From: Bacteroidales bacterium
GTDB taxonomy: Bacteria; Bacteroidota; Bacteroidia; Bacteroidales; WCHB1-69
Direction of reading: 5' to 3'
Assembly (NCBI GenBank): GCA_017962275.1
Contig: JAGCVQ010000001.1
Span: 1 to 37,852, forward strand
DNA length: 37,852 nt
Both the position numbers and the translations under genes were made by a program. The notes beneath the pieces were generated by a model. It saw nothing but the letters and a program-made list of their open reading frames with translations, was not told the origin of the DNA and ran no database searches. Each line of letters begins with the position of its first letter. The stretch's first letter is position 1. Below, piece by piece: positions 27,336-33,763 of the stretch.

Positions 27336-27450
27336 GTGAGATAATGTGTCTCATATACGTGAGACGGTGTGTCTCATATATGTGAGACGGTGTGTCTCAT
27401 ATATGTGAGACAGTGTGTCTCACATAGGTGAGACAGTGTGACTCATTACT
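27336..27450. repeat. Five tandem 23-nt hairpin repeats
   Basis: Five contiguous units start at 27336, 27359, 27382, 27405 and 27428. Units 2 and 3 are identical (GTGAGACGGTGTGTCTC plus ATATAT); the others differ by a few bases. Each unit contains GAGAC-ggtgt-GTCTC, and with neighbouring bases forms a ~10-bp stem with one G-T pair. Related flanks (TCATCGGCA... GTATATA.TCAT) occur on both sides (27296-27320, 27451-27475). Not CRISPR: there are no spacers. Confidence 0.9.
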
Positions 27451-27488
27451 CATCGGCATGTACGTATATACTCATTGCAAAAAAATCG

Positions 27489-27496
27489 TACCTTTG
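27489..27496 (+). promoter_or_regulatory. -7 box TACCTTTG for sufC
   Basis: TAnnTTTG followed by CG, 17 nt before the ATG at 27514, leaving a very short leader. It lies 38 nt after the hairpin array. No well-spaced TTG was found. Confidence 0.55.
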
Positions 27497-27513
27497 CGCC
27501 CTAATTTTTGAAT

Positions 27514-28275
27514 ATGCTTAAGATTGAAGATTTACACGTATCCATCAAGGATAGAGAGATATTGAAAGGCGTGAATTTGGAGGTGAAAGCGGGGGAAGTA
27601 CACGCCATTATGGGCCCGAACGGCACGGGCAAGAGCACGCTGGCGTCGGCGATTGCCGGCAAGAGCGGCTACGAAGTGACGCAGGGAAATGTCTGGTTCA
27701 AGGGCAAAAACCTGCTCGACCTCTCCATTGAGGACCGCGCCCGCGAAGGCGTTTTCATCGGTTTCCAATACCCGGTGGAAATCCCCGGTGTGAGCATCGC
27801 CAACTTCATGCGCACCGCCCTCAACGAGGTGCGCAAATACCGCGGCCTCGACCCGCTCAACGGCGCCCAGTTCCTTAAACTGATGGCCGAGAAGCAGAAG
27901 GTGGTGGAGCTCACCGACAAACTCAGCAACCGCTCCGTGAATGAAGGCTTCTCCGGCGGCGAGAAGAAGCGCAACGAAATCTTCCAGATGGCGCTCCTCG
28001 ATCCCTATCTCGCCATCCTCGACGAGACCGACTCCGGCCTCGACATCGATGCGCTCCGGGTGGTGGCCAACGGCATCAACCACCTGCGCGGCGAAGACAA
28101 GGCCATCATCGTCATCACTCACTATCAGAGACTTTTGGACTACATCGTTCCCGACGTGGTACACGTGCTTTTCGATGGCAAAATCGTGAAATCGGGTCCG
28201 AAAGAGCTCGCCCTCGAACTGGAGGAGCGCGGTTACGATTGGATTAAGGAAGAATACGAACAGGGCAAGTTATGA
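27514..28275 (+). CDS. sufC: Fe-S cluster assembly ATPase SufC
   Basis: The 253-aa ABC-type ATPase of the SUF scaffold (SufBCD), cytoplasmic. Walker A is GPNGTGKST; the signature is GFSGGEKKRNEIFQ and Walker B is YLAILDETDSGLDIDAL, exactly the SufC pattern. An in-frame TTG at 27508 lies upstream, but ATG 27514 is the normal start. It overlaps sufD by the ATGA tetranucleotide. It has its own -7 box, and its usual upstream partner sufB is absent. Confidence 0.97.
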   Translation: MLKIEDLHVSIKDREILKGVNLEVKAGEVHAIMGPNGTGKSTLASAIAGKSGYEVTQGNVWFKGKNLLDLSIEDRAREGVFIGFQYPVEIPGVSIANFMRTALNEVRKYRGLDPLNGAQFLKLMAEKQKVVELTDKLSNRSVNEGFSGGEKKRNEIFQMALLDPYLAILDETDSGLDIDALRVVANGINHLRGEDKAIIVITHYQRLLDYIVPDVVHVLFDGKIVKSGPKELALELEERGYDWIKEEYEQGKL

Positions 28276-29645
28276 GAGCGTTCACACAATTCATCCAGCG
28301 GCTTTTCGAGCAGAATGCTGCGCAATATCCCGACGGTGGGCAGGCGGCCATCCGCGACCTCCGTCAGAAAGCGATGTCTCTTTTTTTGCAGAAAGAGCTG
28401 CCCGACAAGCGTTTACAAGGTTGGCAGCAGTCGGTGCTGAACAAGAAAGCTCGCACCGATTACATCCAGAAGCTGCAACCCGATCCCTATCGTCCGTTGG
28501 CGGAGTATTTCCAATGTCGCGTGCAGGATCTTCACCCGACCGTGTTGCCTGTTAGCAATGGTTGGTTTATCTCTGATAATCAAACAGTTAATATTGACGA
28601 ACTGGGCGTGATTACAGGCAGTCTGCTGGCCGCTATCCGTCAATATCCCGACTTGGTGCTGCCGTTGTTGGCACATCCCGACTTGGAGAAAGAGAACGGT
28701 TTGGTGGCGCTTAACGAAGCCCTTTTCAACGACGGTGTTTTTGTGTATATTCCTGACAATGTGAAGGTTGAGAAACCGATGCAGATTGTCTCGTTGATGA
28801 ATACCATCGACCCGCTGTTGGTCAACAACCGTCATCTAATCGTGTTGGGTAACAATGCGGAACTCTCTGTCATTCAATGCGATGACTCCATCCAAAAGGA
28901 AAACACCTTCTCCAATATCGTGTCCGAGATTTACTTGGGAGAGAACGCGCATCTGCACTACTATAAGACCGAGAACAAGGATGCGGATTCCATGCTGCTG
29001 AACCACGTTTTTGTGCATCAGAAGAGCTACTCGACGTTCACCTCCACGGCCATCACGTTCAACGCGGGCTACATCTGCAACACTTTCCACGTGAACTTGA
29101 ACGAGACGATGGCGGAAGCGAAGTTGTACGGCCTGTATCTCGTTGACAAAGAGCAGGTTTGCGACAACCACATCTTCATCAACCACGCCGCTTCCGACTG
29201 CAAAAGTTACCAAATGTACAAGGGCATTATGGACGATGAGGCGATGGCGAACTTCCACGGACACATCCTGGTCGCGCCTGATTCGCAGCGCACGGCGGCC
29301 TTCCAGACCAACCGCAACCTTTTGTTGACCGACAAGGCGCACGTCACCACGAAGCCGTTCCTGGAGATCTACGCCGACGACGTGCAGTGCAGTCACGGCG
29401 CCACCGTGGGACAATTGGACGAGGAGGCTCTCTACTATCTGCGCACCCGCGGTATCGGCGAAGCAGCCGCCAACCGGCTGTTGATGTTCGCGTTCGCCAA
29501 CGAAATTGTGCAGAACGTGGCCATCGAAGCCCTCCGTGACCGCCTCAGCAACATGGTGCAGCACCGTCTGCACGGCGAATTGAACGTCTGCGCGCAGTGT
29601 ATGCTGAACAATAACATCATTTTCCCGATTTCATTAGAGGAATAA
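28272..29645 (+). CDS. sufD: Fe-S cluster assembly protein SufD
   Basis: A 457-aa scaffold subunit that pairs with SufB and binds SufC. The C-terminal half shows the SufD beta-helix signatures VTTKPFLEIYADDVQCSHGATVGQLDEEALYYLRTRGI and the following AANRLLMFAFANEIV. The central NDGVFVYIPDNVKVEKPMQIV strand is also conserved. SufB-only cysteine features were not seen, favouring SufD over SufB. Translationally coupled to sufC. A perfect GTAG-type palindrome lies 16 nt after the stop and could end the transcript. Confidence 0.93.
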   Translation: MRAFTQFIQRLFEQNAAQYPDGGQAAIRDLRQKAMSLFLQKELPDKRLQGWQQSVLNKKARTDYIQKLQPDPYRPLAEYFQCRVQDLHPTVLPVSNGWFISDNQTVNIDELGVITGSLLAAIRQYPDLVLPLLAHPDLEKENGLVALNEALFNDGVFVYIPDNVKVEKPMQIVSLMNTIDPLLVNNRHLIVLGNNAELSVIQCDDSIQKENTFSNIVSEIYLGENAHLHYYKTENKDADSMLLNHVFVHQKSYSTFTSTAITFNAGYICNTFHVNLNETMAEAKLYGLYLVDKEQVCDNHIFINHAASDCKSYQMYKGIMDDEAMANFHGHILVAPDSQRTAAFQTNRNLLLTDKAHVTTKPFLEIYADDVQCSHGATVGQLDEEALYYLRTRGIGEAAANRLLMFAFANEIVQNVAIEALRDRLSNMVQHRLHGELNVCAQCMLNNNIIFPISLEE

Positions 29646-29661
29646 TCCGACATAGACCGTT

Positions 29662-29689
29662 GTAGAGACGGGGCGCGCCCCGTCTCTAC
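29662..29689. repeat. Perfect 28-bp GTAG-type palindrome after sufD
   Basis: GTAGAGACGGGGCG is followed by its exact reverse complement. It has the same outer arms as the element at 13016 (GTAGAGACG) but a GC-rich core. It may serve as a transcript end for sufCD. Confidence 0.85.
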
Positions 29690-29705
29690 CATTCCCTTTT
29701 GCCTT

Positions 29706-29745
29706 GAATCATTAACCCCAACCTCTAACGTCCCACCTCTTATAT
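29706..29745. repeat. Degenerate heptamer stretch before rlmH
   Basis: Loose 7-nt units AACCCCA, ACCTCTA, ACGTCCC, ACCTCTT. Weaker than the other arrays. Confidence 0.4.
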
Positions 29746-29757
29746 TCGAAAAAAACA

Positions 29758-30228
29758 ATGAAAGTGAAATTGATTTGGATCGGCAAACCCGATGGCGACA
29801 TTTTCGATGAGGCCATCCGGTACTATGCGGGCAGAATTTCCGCCTATTTTCCTTACGAGATGGTGGCGATTCCCTATTTGAAGAATGCCAAATCCATGCC
29901 GGTGGAGGAACAGAAGAAGCGTGAGGGGGAACTGATTCTCAAGAAGATAGAGTCGGACGAATACGTAGTCTTGTGGGATGAGCGCGGCAAAGAAAAGACT
30001 TCGATGCAGTTCGCGGAGTTCATCCAGCAGCGTGCCAACTCGGGGTTGAAGACGCTCACGTTCGTCATCGGCGGCGCGTATGGCTTCTCCGACGCGGTCT
30101 ATGCCCGCCAAAATGTACAGTTAGCCCTCTCCAAGTTCACCTTCCCGCACATCATGGTGCGCCTGATCTTCGCCGAGCAGCTCTACCGGGCGTGCACGAT
30201 ACTGAAGGGGGAGCCGTATCATCATTGA
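29758..30228 (+). CDS. rlmH: 23S rRNA (pseudouridine1915-N3)-methyltransferase RlmH
   Basis: A 156-aa SPOUT-class methyltransferase that modifies pseudouridine 1915 in helix 69 of 23S rRNA on the assembled ribosome. It shows MKVKLIWIGK at the N-terminus, the YVVLWDERGKEKTSMQFAE segment, the knot region FVIGGAYGFSD, and the ending FPHIMVRLIFAEQLYRACTILKGEPYHH, all diagnostic. Length is as expected. It is the last core gene before a ~6-kb accessory region. No promoter box was recognised upstream. Confidence 0.97.
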   Translation: MKVKLIWIGKPDGDIFDEAIRYYAGRISAYFPYEMVAIPYLKNAKSMPVEEQKKREGELILKKIESDEYVVLWDERGKEKTSMQFAEFIQQRANSGLKTLTFVIGGAYGFSDAVYARQNVQLALSKFTFPHIMVRLIFAEQLYRACTILKGEPYHH

Positions 30229-30253
30229 TTTTTAGGCAAAAGGGAATAGACAA

Positions 30254-30292
30254 TAGTGATCAGTGAACAGTGAACAGTGATCAGGCGACAGA
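30254..30292. repeat. Heptamer array AGTGAAC
   Basis: Units AGTGATC, AGTGAAC, AGTGAAC, AGTGATC and AGGCGAC in perfect 7-nt register. Confidence 0.75.
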
Positions 30293-30311
30293 GATAATTG
30301 TTAATGCTTGA

Positions 30312-30350
30312 AATCCAAGACAAAGGCTCGTTTTGGGTGTATATTTGCGA
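30312..30350 (+). promoter_or_regulatory. Decayed copy of the ORF6N-gene promoter
   Basis: This segment matches 31829-31860, sharing GACAAAGGCT, the T-rich spacer and TGTATATTTGCG, with the -7 box TATATTTG at 30340-30347. Where the intact copy has CTTGAC at -33, this copy has CAAGAC, so the -33 TTG is lost. It leads straight into the empty REP block. Confidence 0.65.
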
Positions 30351-30360
30351 ATGGACGTTG

Positions 30361-30592
30361 GCGTGCTGAAGGCACGCTATCCTAATAACCCCACATCAGC
30401 GGAACGAAGTGGAGCGCAGTGTGGGGTTGCGGCGACACCCGCGTAATCAGCGTGCTGGAAGCACGCAACAAAAACCAACGAAAGTAGTAGCGTGCTTTCA
30501 GCACGCCGCCGTGCGCCGTACATCGCTAACCCCACACTGCGCGACTTCGTCGCTTAGTATGGGGTTATTAGGATTTCGTGCTTTCAGCACGG
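30361..30592. mobile_element. Transposase-less REP/BIME-like element (deletion derivative of the RAYT element)
   Basis: A 232-nt block of hairpins. GCGTGCTGAAGGCACGC (30361-30377) is followed by a long AACCCCACA/TGTGGGGTT stem (30387-30428), GCGTGCTGGAAGCACGC (30450-30466), GCGTGCTTTCAGCACGC (30490-30506), a second AACCCCACACT stem (30528-30566) and CGTGCTTTCAGCACG (30577-30591). Order and spacing match the two flanks of the transposase element at 32873-33660. The left and right flanks are joined after the shared AACAAAAACCAACGAAA, with the ~470-nt transposase segment missing. Confidence 0.85.
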
Positions 30593-30614
30593 TGAATTCT
30601 GAATGGTACTGACC

Positions 30615-30704
30615 TCAAATGTTTTCATAATCAGAACGAATCAAGGAGATCAATTCATCAAAAAACTCATCAACGGAAATCGTATTCTCTATTGTTTTTG
30701 ACAT
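30615..30704 (-). CDS. Tiny hypothetical ORF, 29 aa, possibly a truncated gene
   Basis: An ATG at 30704 opens a 29-residue frame (MSKTIENTISVDEFFDELIS, then nine more residues) ending at TGA 30615, just outside the REP block. A minus-strand TATTTTTG box lies at 30737-30730, 25 nt upstream, in the Bacteroidota position. The acidic, helix-prone sequence resembles the start of a larger protein, so the REP insertion may have cut the original gene. No function can be given. Confidence 0.3.
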   Translation of the reverse strand: MSKTIENTISVDEFFDELISLIRSDYENI

Positions 30705-30768
30705 GCTGCTTACATTTCTTTTCCTGCAGCAAAAATAATATTTTTCTTTCTACAATTCCCATTTTTTT

Positions 30769-30776
30769 TATTTTTG
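30769..30776 (+). promoter_or_regulatory. -7 box TATTTTTG of the secreted 281-aa protein
   Basis: It is followed by GCACT, and the ATG at 30826 comes 49 nt after the box. The box, the 49-nt leader and the start of the coding sequence are closely similar to 33707-33812. Confidence 0.65.
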
Positions 30777-30825
30777 CACTTGAAATCAGGCTTCTACAAC
30801 TGAAGCCCTTGAATCTTATACCAAA

Positions 30826-31671
30826 ATGAAAAAACTCATCGCATTTCTGGCTTTCGCGTTGCTGTTGTCCGCGGTGTTGTCTCCTAGGATGGCTATCGCG
30901 CAAGGGGTGGGGCAGGCGGATTTGTTGGAAAGGGCTTACAGCACAGACTCATACGAGCTGCTGAGCCAGTTCTTTGACAACTGGAATCAAGAGTTGGCAC
31001 CTAATGAAGCGGAGGCCTCCGACCCTTGGTTGAAGGAGGCGTACAAGGTGTATGCCGCTGTGTGTCAGCCAGAAATACTGAAGCGATGGCACGTTTCGTT
31101 GTCTGAAACCCCGTTTCTCGTCGTGCAGAGCCAAATCGAGAAAGTCGGCTATTTACAGCAAAGCAATCGTTTTTTCAGAGATAGCGTCATCCCCTACGAT
31201 TTGAGTTTCACGGTGGTGGACTCCGCTGTGGCATTCCGACCGAATCTATTGCTGGATGGCGTTACAACCGTTTATTTGACAGACGGTTACGAACAATTAG
31301 TGAACGATTTTTTTACCACATTTCACTTGTCCCCGCTGAAAACCGATCTCCCCGACATCACAGATGAGGATATCGACGAGGGGGATTTACAATCCTTCGA
31401 GCTCCCGGCTGAATATAAAGAATCGTCGAATCGCGGGCATTTCCTTCGGAAATATGTAAGCGATATCAATCCTTGTTATTTTTCAGGTTGGCGTATCCGT
31501 CCTTTTTTTACCATAGATAAGATTATTTTCTCCCCTTCGCGAAAGTTCGCCATCGTGGAATACACATGTCATGGTGAAAATAGAGGAGGAACTATCTTGA
31601 TGGAAAAAAAGCGCGGCAATTGGGTGTTTGTAAAGGAACAGTACGTAATCGTGTGGTCACATGGTTGTTGA
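30826..31671 (+). CDS. Secreted protein of unknown function
   Basis: I do not recognise this 281-aa protein. It has a clear signal peptide (MKKLIAFLAFALLLSAVLS, cleavage probably near AIAQ at residue 26) and a soluble mature part with no further membrane helices or lipobox. The mature region is acidic in the middle (DITDEDIDEGDLQSFELP). It ends in strands that look like a small beta-rich domain (KFAIVEYTCHGENRGGTILM, NWVFVKEQYVIVW), reminiscent of hypothetical Bacteroidota secreted proteins. Its promoter, leader and signal peptide match those of the lipoprotein gene at 33764, although the mature proteins are unrelated. Other hits cannot be judged from sequence alone. Confidence 0.7.
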   Translation: MKKLIAFLAFALLLSAVLSPRMAIAQGVGQADLLERAYSTDSYELLSQFFDNWNQELAPNEAEASDPWLKEAYKVYAAVCQPEILKRWHVSLSETPFLVVQSQIEKVGYLQQSNRFFRDSVIPYDLSFTVVDSAVAFRPNLLLDGVTTVYLTDGYEQLVNDFFTTFHLSPLKTDLPDITDEDIDEGDLQSFELPAEYKESSNRGHFLRKYVSDINPCYFSGWRIRPFFTIDKIIFSPSRKFAIVEYTCHGENRGGTILMEKKRGNWVFVKEQYVIVWSHGC

Positions 31672-31747
31672 CAGGTGACGAAATCACAACATTTTGCAAC
31701 ATTCTCGCGTCGGGTCCCCCAAATCCTGCGAAATCCGACCCTAAAAA

Positions 31748-31773
31748 TTAACTATTCAAGGCTGAATAGTTAA
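31748..31773. terminator. Inverted repeat TTAACTATTCA with 4-nt loop
   Basis: A perfect 11-bp stem with loop AGGC, followed by TATATATTTTATAA. It could terminate the upstream gene, though the stem is AT-rich. Its half-site matches the palindrome at 22419-22436, so an operator is an alternative. Confidence 0.4.
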
Positions 31774-31826
31774 TATATATTTTATAACAGGCTGATTGTC
31801 AAGAACAAAAAAATATCACAAAACTC

Positions 31827-31857
31827 TTGACAAAGGCTTTTTTTCGTTGTATATTTG
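31827..31857 (+). promoter_or_regulatory. Promoter of the ORF6N gene pair
   Basis: TTG (31827-31829), 20-nt spacer, TATATTTG (31850-31857). The intact counterpart of the decayed copy at 30312-30350. Confidence 0.65.
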
Positions 31858-31899
31858 CGGATGGAAATTTAATTAATTCAATCATCAAAATAAAGTGTT

Positions 31900-32496
31900 A
31901 TGACGAACATCTTAGAAGTTGAAAACAGAATCATCACCCTTAGAAATCAGCAGGTGATATTGGATTCCGATGTGGCGGAACTGTACGGCGTGCAGACCAA
32001 AGAAATCAACCAAGCGGTAAGGAACAATCCAGAGAAGTTTCCCGAAGGATACATTTTCGAATTGAGCGAAGTGGAGAAATCAGAACTGGTCAAAATTTTT
32101 GACCGGTTCAACAGACAGAAACACTCAACCACGTCTCCGAAAGCCTTCACCGAAAAGGGCCTCTATATGCTGGCGACCATTCTGAAAAGTCCGCAGGCAG
32201 TGGAGACTACTATCGCCATCGTGGAGGCGTATGCGAAACTGAAGGAGCTGTCGAGAGTTATCATACAGGTTCCGCAGCAAGAGGAGAACTCCGTGGAGCA
32301 GAAAACGTTGCTGCAGCGCGGCGGTCAGTTGGTGGAGGATCTTCTGACGGACGTGTTACCGGTCCAGAGCAGCGAGACCTCCTTTGAGCTGAACTTGGCG
32401 ATGTTCAAGTTCAAGCACTCGGTGAAACGGGAGAATGACGATGAAATCCGCGCGTTGAAGGAACGGGTTGAGAAACTGGAACGGGGAGAAAACTGA
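31900..32496 (+). CDS. ORF6N domain-containing protein
   Basis: A 198-aa protein with an N-terminal ORF6N domain (about residues 8-100: RIITLRNQQVILDSDVAELYGVQ, then EINQAVRNNPEKFPEGYIFEL and KAFTEKGLYMLATILKSPQA). It is a DNA-binding-type domain found in phage antirepressors and many Bacteroidota chromosomal genes. The C-terminal part (100-198) ends in a predicted coiled coil (EIRALKERVEKLERGEN). The biological role is unknown; it is likely a regulator or an accessory of the mobile cassette. A truncated paralogue follows 25 nt later with a copied leader (AATCATCAAAATAA). It has its own promoter. Confidence 0.85.
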   Translation: MTNILEVENRIITLRNQQVILDSDVAELYGVQTKEINQAVRNNPEKFPEGYIFELSEVEKSELVKIFDRFNRQKHSTTSPKAFTEKGLYMLATILKSPQAVETTIAIVEAYAKLKELSRVIIQVPQQEENSVEQKTLLQRGGQLVEDLLTDVLPVQSSETSFELNLAMFKFKHSVKRENDDEIRALKERVEKLERGEN

Positions 32497-32521
32497 AATA
32501 TAATCATCAAAATAAGGTATT

Positions 32522-32866
32522 ATGACAAACATTGTAGAGGTTGAAAACAAGATCATCACCCTCAGAAATCAGCAGGTGATATTGGCAAATCATGTGACAG
32601 AGCTTTATGGCGTGGAAACGCGAGAAGTGAACCAGGCAATAAAGAACAATCCAGAGAAGTTCCCCGAAGGGTACGTCTTTGAACTCGTCCAGTCCGAAAG
32701 AGATGAGGTTGTCAAAATTTTTGATAACCTCGGAAACATCCGCTATTCACCCTCAAAGCCCAAAGCTTTCACAGAAAAAGGTCTCTATATGTTAGCGACC
32801 ATTCTGAAAAGTCCGCAGGCAGTGGAGACAACCATTGCGATAGTGGAGGCGTATGCGAAACAGTGA
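32522..32866 (+). pseudogene. Truncated ORF6N-domain paralogue, cut at the REP block
   Basis: A 114-aa frame, close in sequence to the first 113 residues of the preceding gene (ITLRNQQVILANHVTELYGVE, NNPEKFPEGYVFEL, KAFTEKGLYMLATILKSP). It ends at EAYAKQ, where the first copy continues EAYAKLKELSR. The divergence point lies 6 nt before the REP left block at 32873, so the C-terminal half was lost when REP DNA arrived or recombined. The ORF6N domain itself is complete, so a functional short protein remains possible. The -20 to start segment duplicates that of the first gene, pointing to tandem duplication of leader plus gene. Confidence 0.75.
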
Positions 32867-33008
32867 ACCTCGGCGTGCTGGAAGCACGCTATCCTAATAA
32901 CCCCACACTAAGCGATGAAGTCGCGCAGTGTGGGGTTGAAGCGGAACCCGCGTCGTCGGCGTGCTGGAAGCACGCAACAAAAACCAACGAAAACCAAATA
33001 ATCAACTT
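32867..33008. repeat. Left REP hairpin block of the RAYT element
   Basis: GCGTGCTGGAAGCACGC hairpins at 32873-32889 and 32959-32975 flank a long stem, AACCCCACACT (32899-32909) with its complement at 32927-32937; the inner loop holds a GCGA/TCGC stem. The block ends with AACAAAAACCAACGAAA, identical to the empty element at 30467-30483. Confidence 0.85.
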
Positions 33009-33660
33009 ATGAGTTATACACAATCTTTTTACCACATCGTTTTCCGCACTTACCGTAGCAAACCGACAATCCCCATAGAGCACGATCGCGAACTATATGC
33101 CTATATCTATGGCATAGCAAGAAATCTCAACTGCCAGACCTATCGCATTGGGGGTATGCCTGACCATGTTCATATTTTTGTGTCATTGCCGCCAACGCTG
33201 ACGGTGGCTTCCTTTGTGCAACGAGTGAAGACGGATAGCGGTAAATGGCTGAAAGCGAACGCGAACTTCCCTGATTTCGATGGTTGGGCGAGAGAATATG
33301 CCGGTTTTAGCAAAAGTGCAAGTGAAAAGGATACGATAATCAGTTATATCATGCGACAGAAAGAGCATCACAAACGGATTACATTCGCAGAGGAGTACCG
33401 GGCGTTTCTTGTAGAAAATGGAATTGTGATTGACGAGCGTTATTTTTTGAAGGACGATTAGTTGCGTGCTTTCAGCACGCCGCCTTCTCCCCGAGCATCG
33501 CCACCCCACACTGCGCCCCACTTCGTTACGCTTATGTGGGGTTATTAGGATTTCGTGCCTCTGGCACGCTATCCCACACCGCGCGTTGCATGCTTCACAC
33601 TGCGCTCAGCTTCGTTACGCTTATGTAGAGACTATTAAGATTTCGCGTTTTCCAGCACGG
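32873..33660 (+). mobile_element. REP-associated Y1 transposase element
   Basis: The complete unit is left REP block, single transposase gene and right REP block. All hairpins share the GCGTGCT...AGCACGC arms and AACCCCACA-type stems. It follows a truncated ORF6N gene and precedes the promoter of a lipoprotein gene. There are no target-site duplications, as expected for Y1 single-strand transposition. An empty derivative lies at 30361-30592. Confidence 0.82.
33009..33461 (+). CDS. REP-associated tyrosine transposase (IS200/IS605 TnpA-like, RAYT)
   Basis: A 150-aa single-strand HUH endonuclease. The HUH motif is DHVHIF (H53, H55). The nucleophile is predicted to be Y113 in YIMRQ, with Q117 four residues later as in the IS608 TnpA active site. 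The EHHKRITFAEEY segment after it is typical of Bacteroidota members. No TnpB-type partner is present. The frame extends to 32961, but ATG 33009 gives MSYTQSFYHIVFRTY, the normal TnpA opening. The gene stands alone between REP hairpins, and all catalytic residues are intact. RAYTs are domesticated relatives of IS200 that act on REP sequences; a plain IS200-type transposase is the alternative. Confidence 0.9.
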   Translation: MSYTQSFYHIVFRTYRSKPTIPIEHDRELYAYIYGIARNLNCQTYRIGGMPDHVHIFVSLPPTLTVASFVQRVKTDSGKWLKANANFPDFDGWAREYAGFSKSASEKDTIISYIMRQKEHHKRITFAEEYRAFLVENGIVIDERYFLKDD

Positions 33661-33763
33661 TGCATTCTGACAGATTCTTTTTTTCTGTGTGCTATTACAT
33701 TTTTTCTATTTTTGCACTCAAAATCAGACCCCGATAACCGAAATCCGCGTATCTTACACCAAA
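33462..33763. repeat. Right REP block and promoter region of the lipoprotein gene
   Basis: A GCGTGCTTTCAGCACGC hairpin (33464-33480) is followed by a CCCCACA/TGTGGGG stem region and a CGTGCCTCTGGCACG hairpin (33555-33570). A second degenerate copy of the same unit runs to 33660 (both contain TTCGTTACGCTTATGT and ATT(A)AGATTTCG). The promoter of the next gene starts after it. No gene in this 302-nt stretch. Confidence 0.8.
33707..33714 (+). promoter_or_regulatory. -7 box TATTTTTG of the FISUMP lipoprotein gene
   Basis: It lies 49 nt before the ATG at 33764, exactly the spacing seen at 30769-30826, with a matching GCACT and ACCAAA leader. Confidence 0.65.

Larger units (their letters stand above)
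30229..30825. other. 597-nt intergenic accessory region
   Basis: It holds, in order, an AGTGAAC heptamer array (30254-30292), a decayed promoter copy (30312-30347), a REP block lacking a transposase (30361-30592), a tiny minus-strand reading frame (30615-30704) and the promoter and leader of the next gene (from 30769). Confidence 0.75.
31672..31899. other. Intergenic region with hairpin and ORF6N promoter
   Basis: 228 nt without a gene. It contains the inverted repeat at 31748-31773 and the promoter at 31827-31857. It is AT-rich compared with the core regions. Confidence 0.6.

Noticed and set aside
27336-27450. CRISPR array
   Set aside because: The repeats are contiguous with no unique spacers, and no cas genes are nearby.
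31711-31741. GGGTC...GACCC as a terminator of the 30826-31671 gene
   Set aside because: Only 5 bp with a long loop and no following T run; the hairpin at 31748-31773 is stronger.
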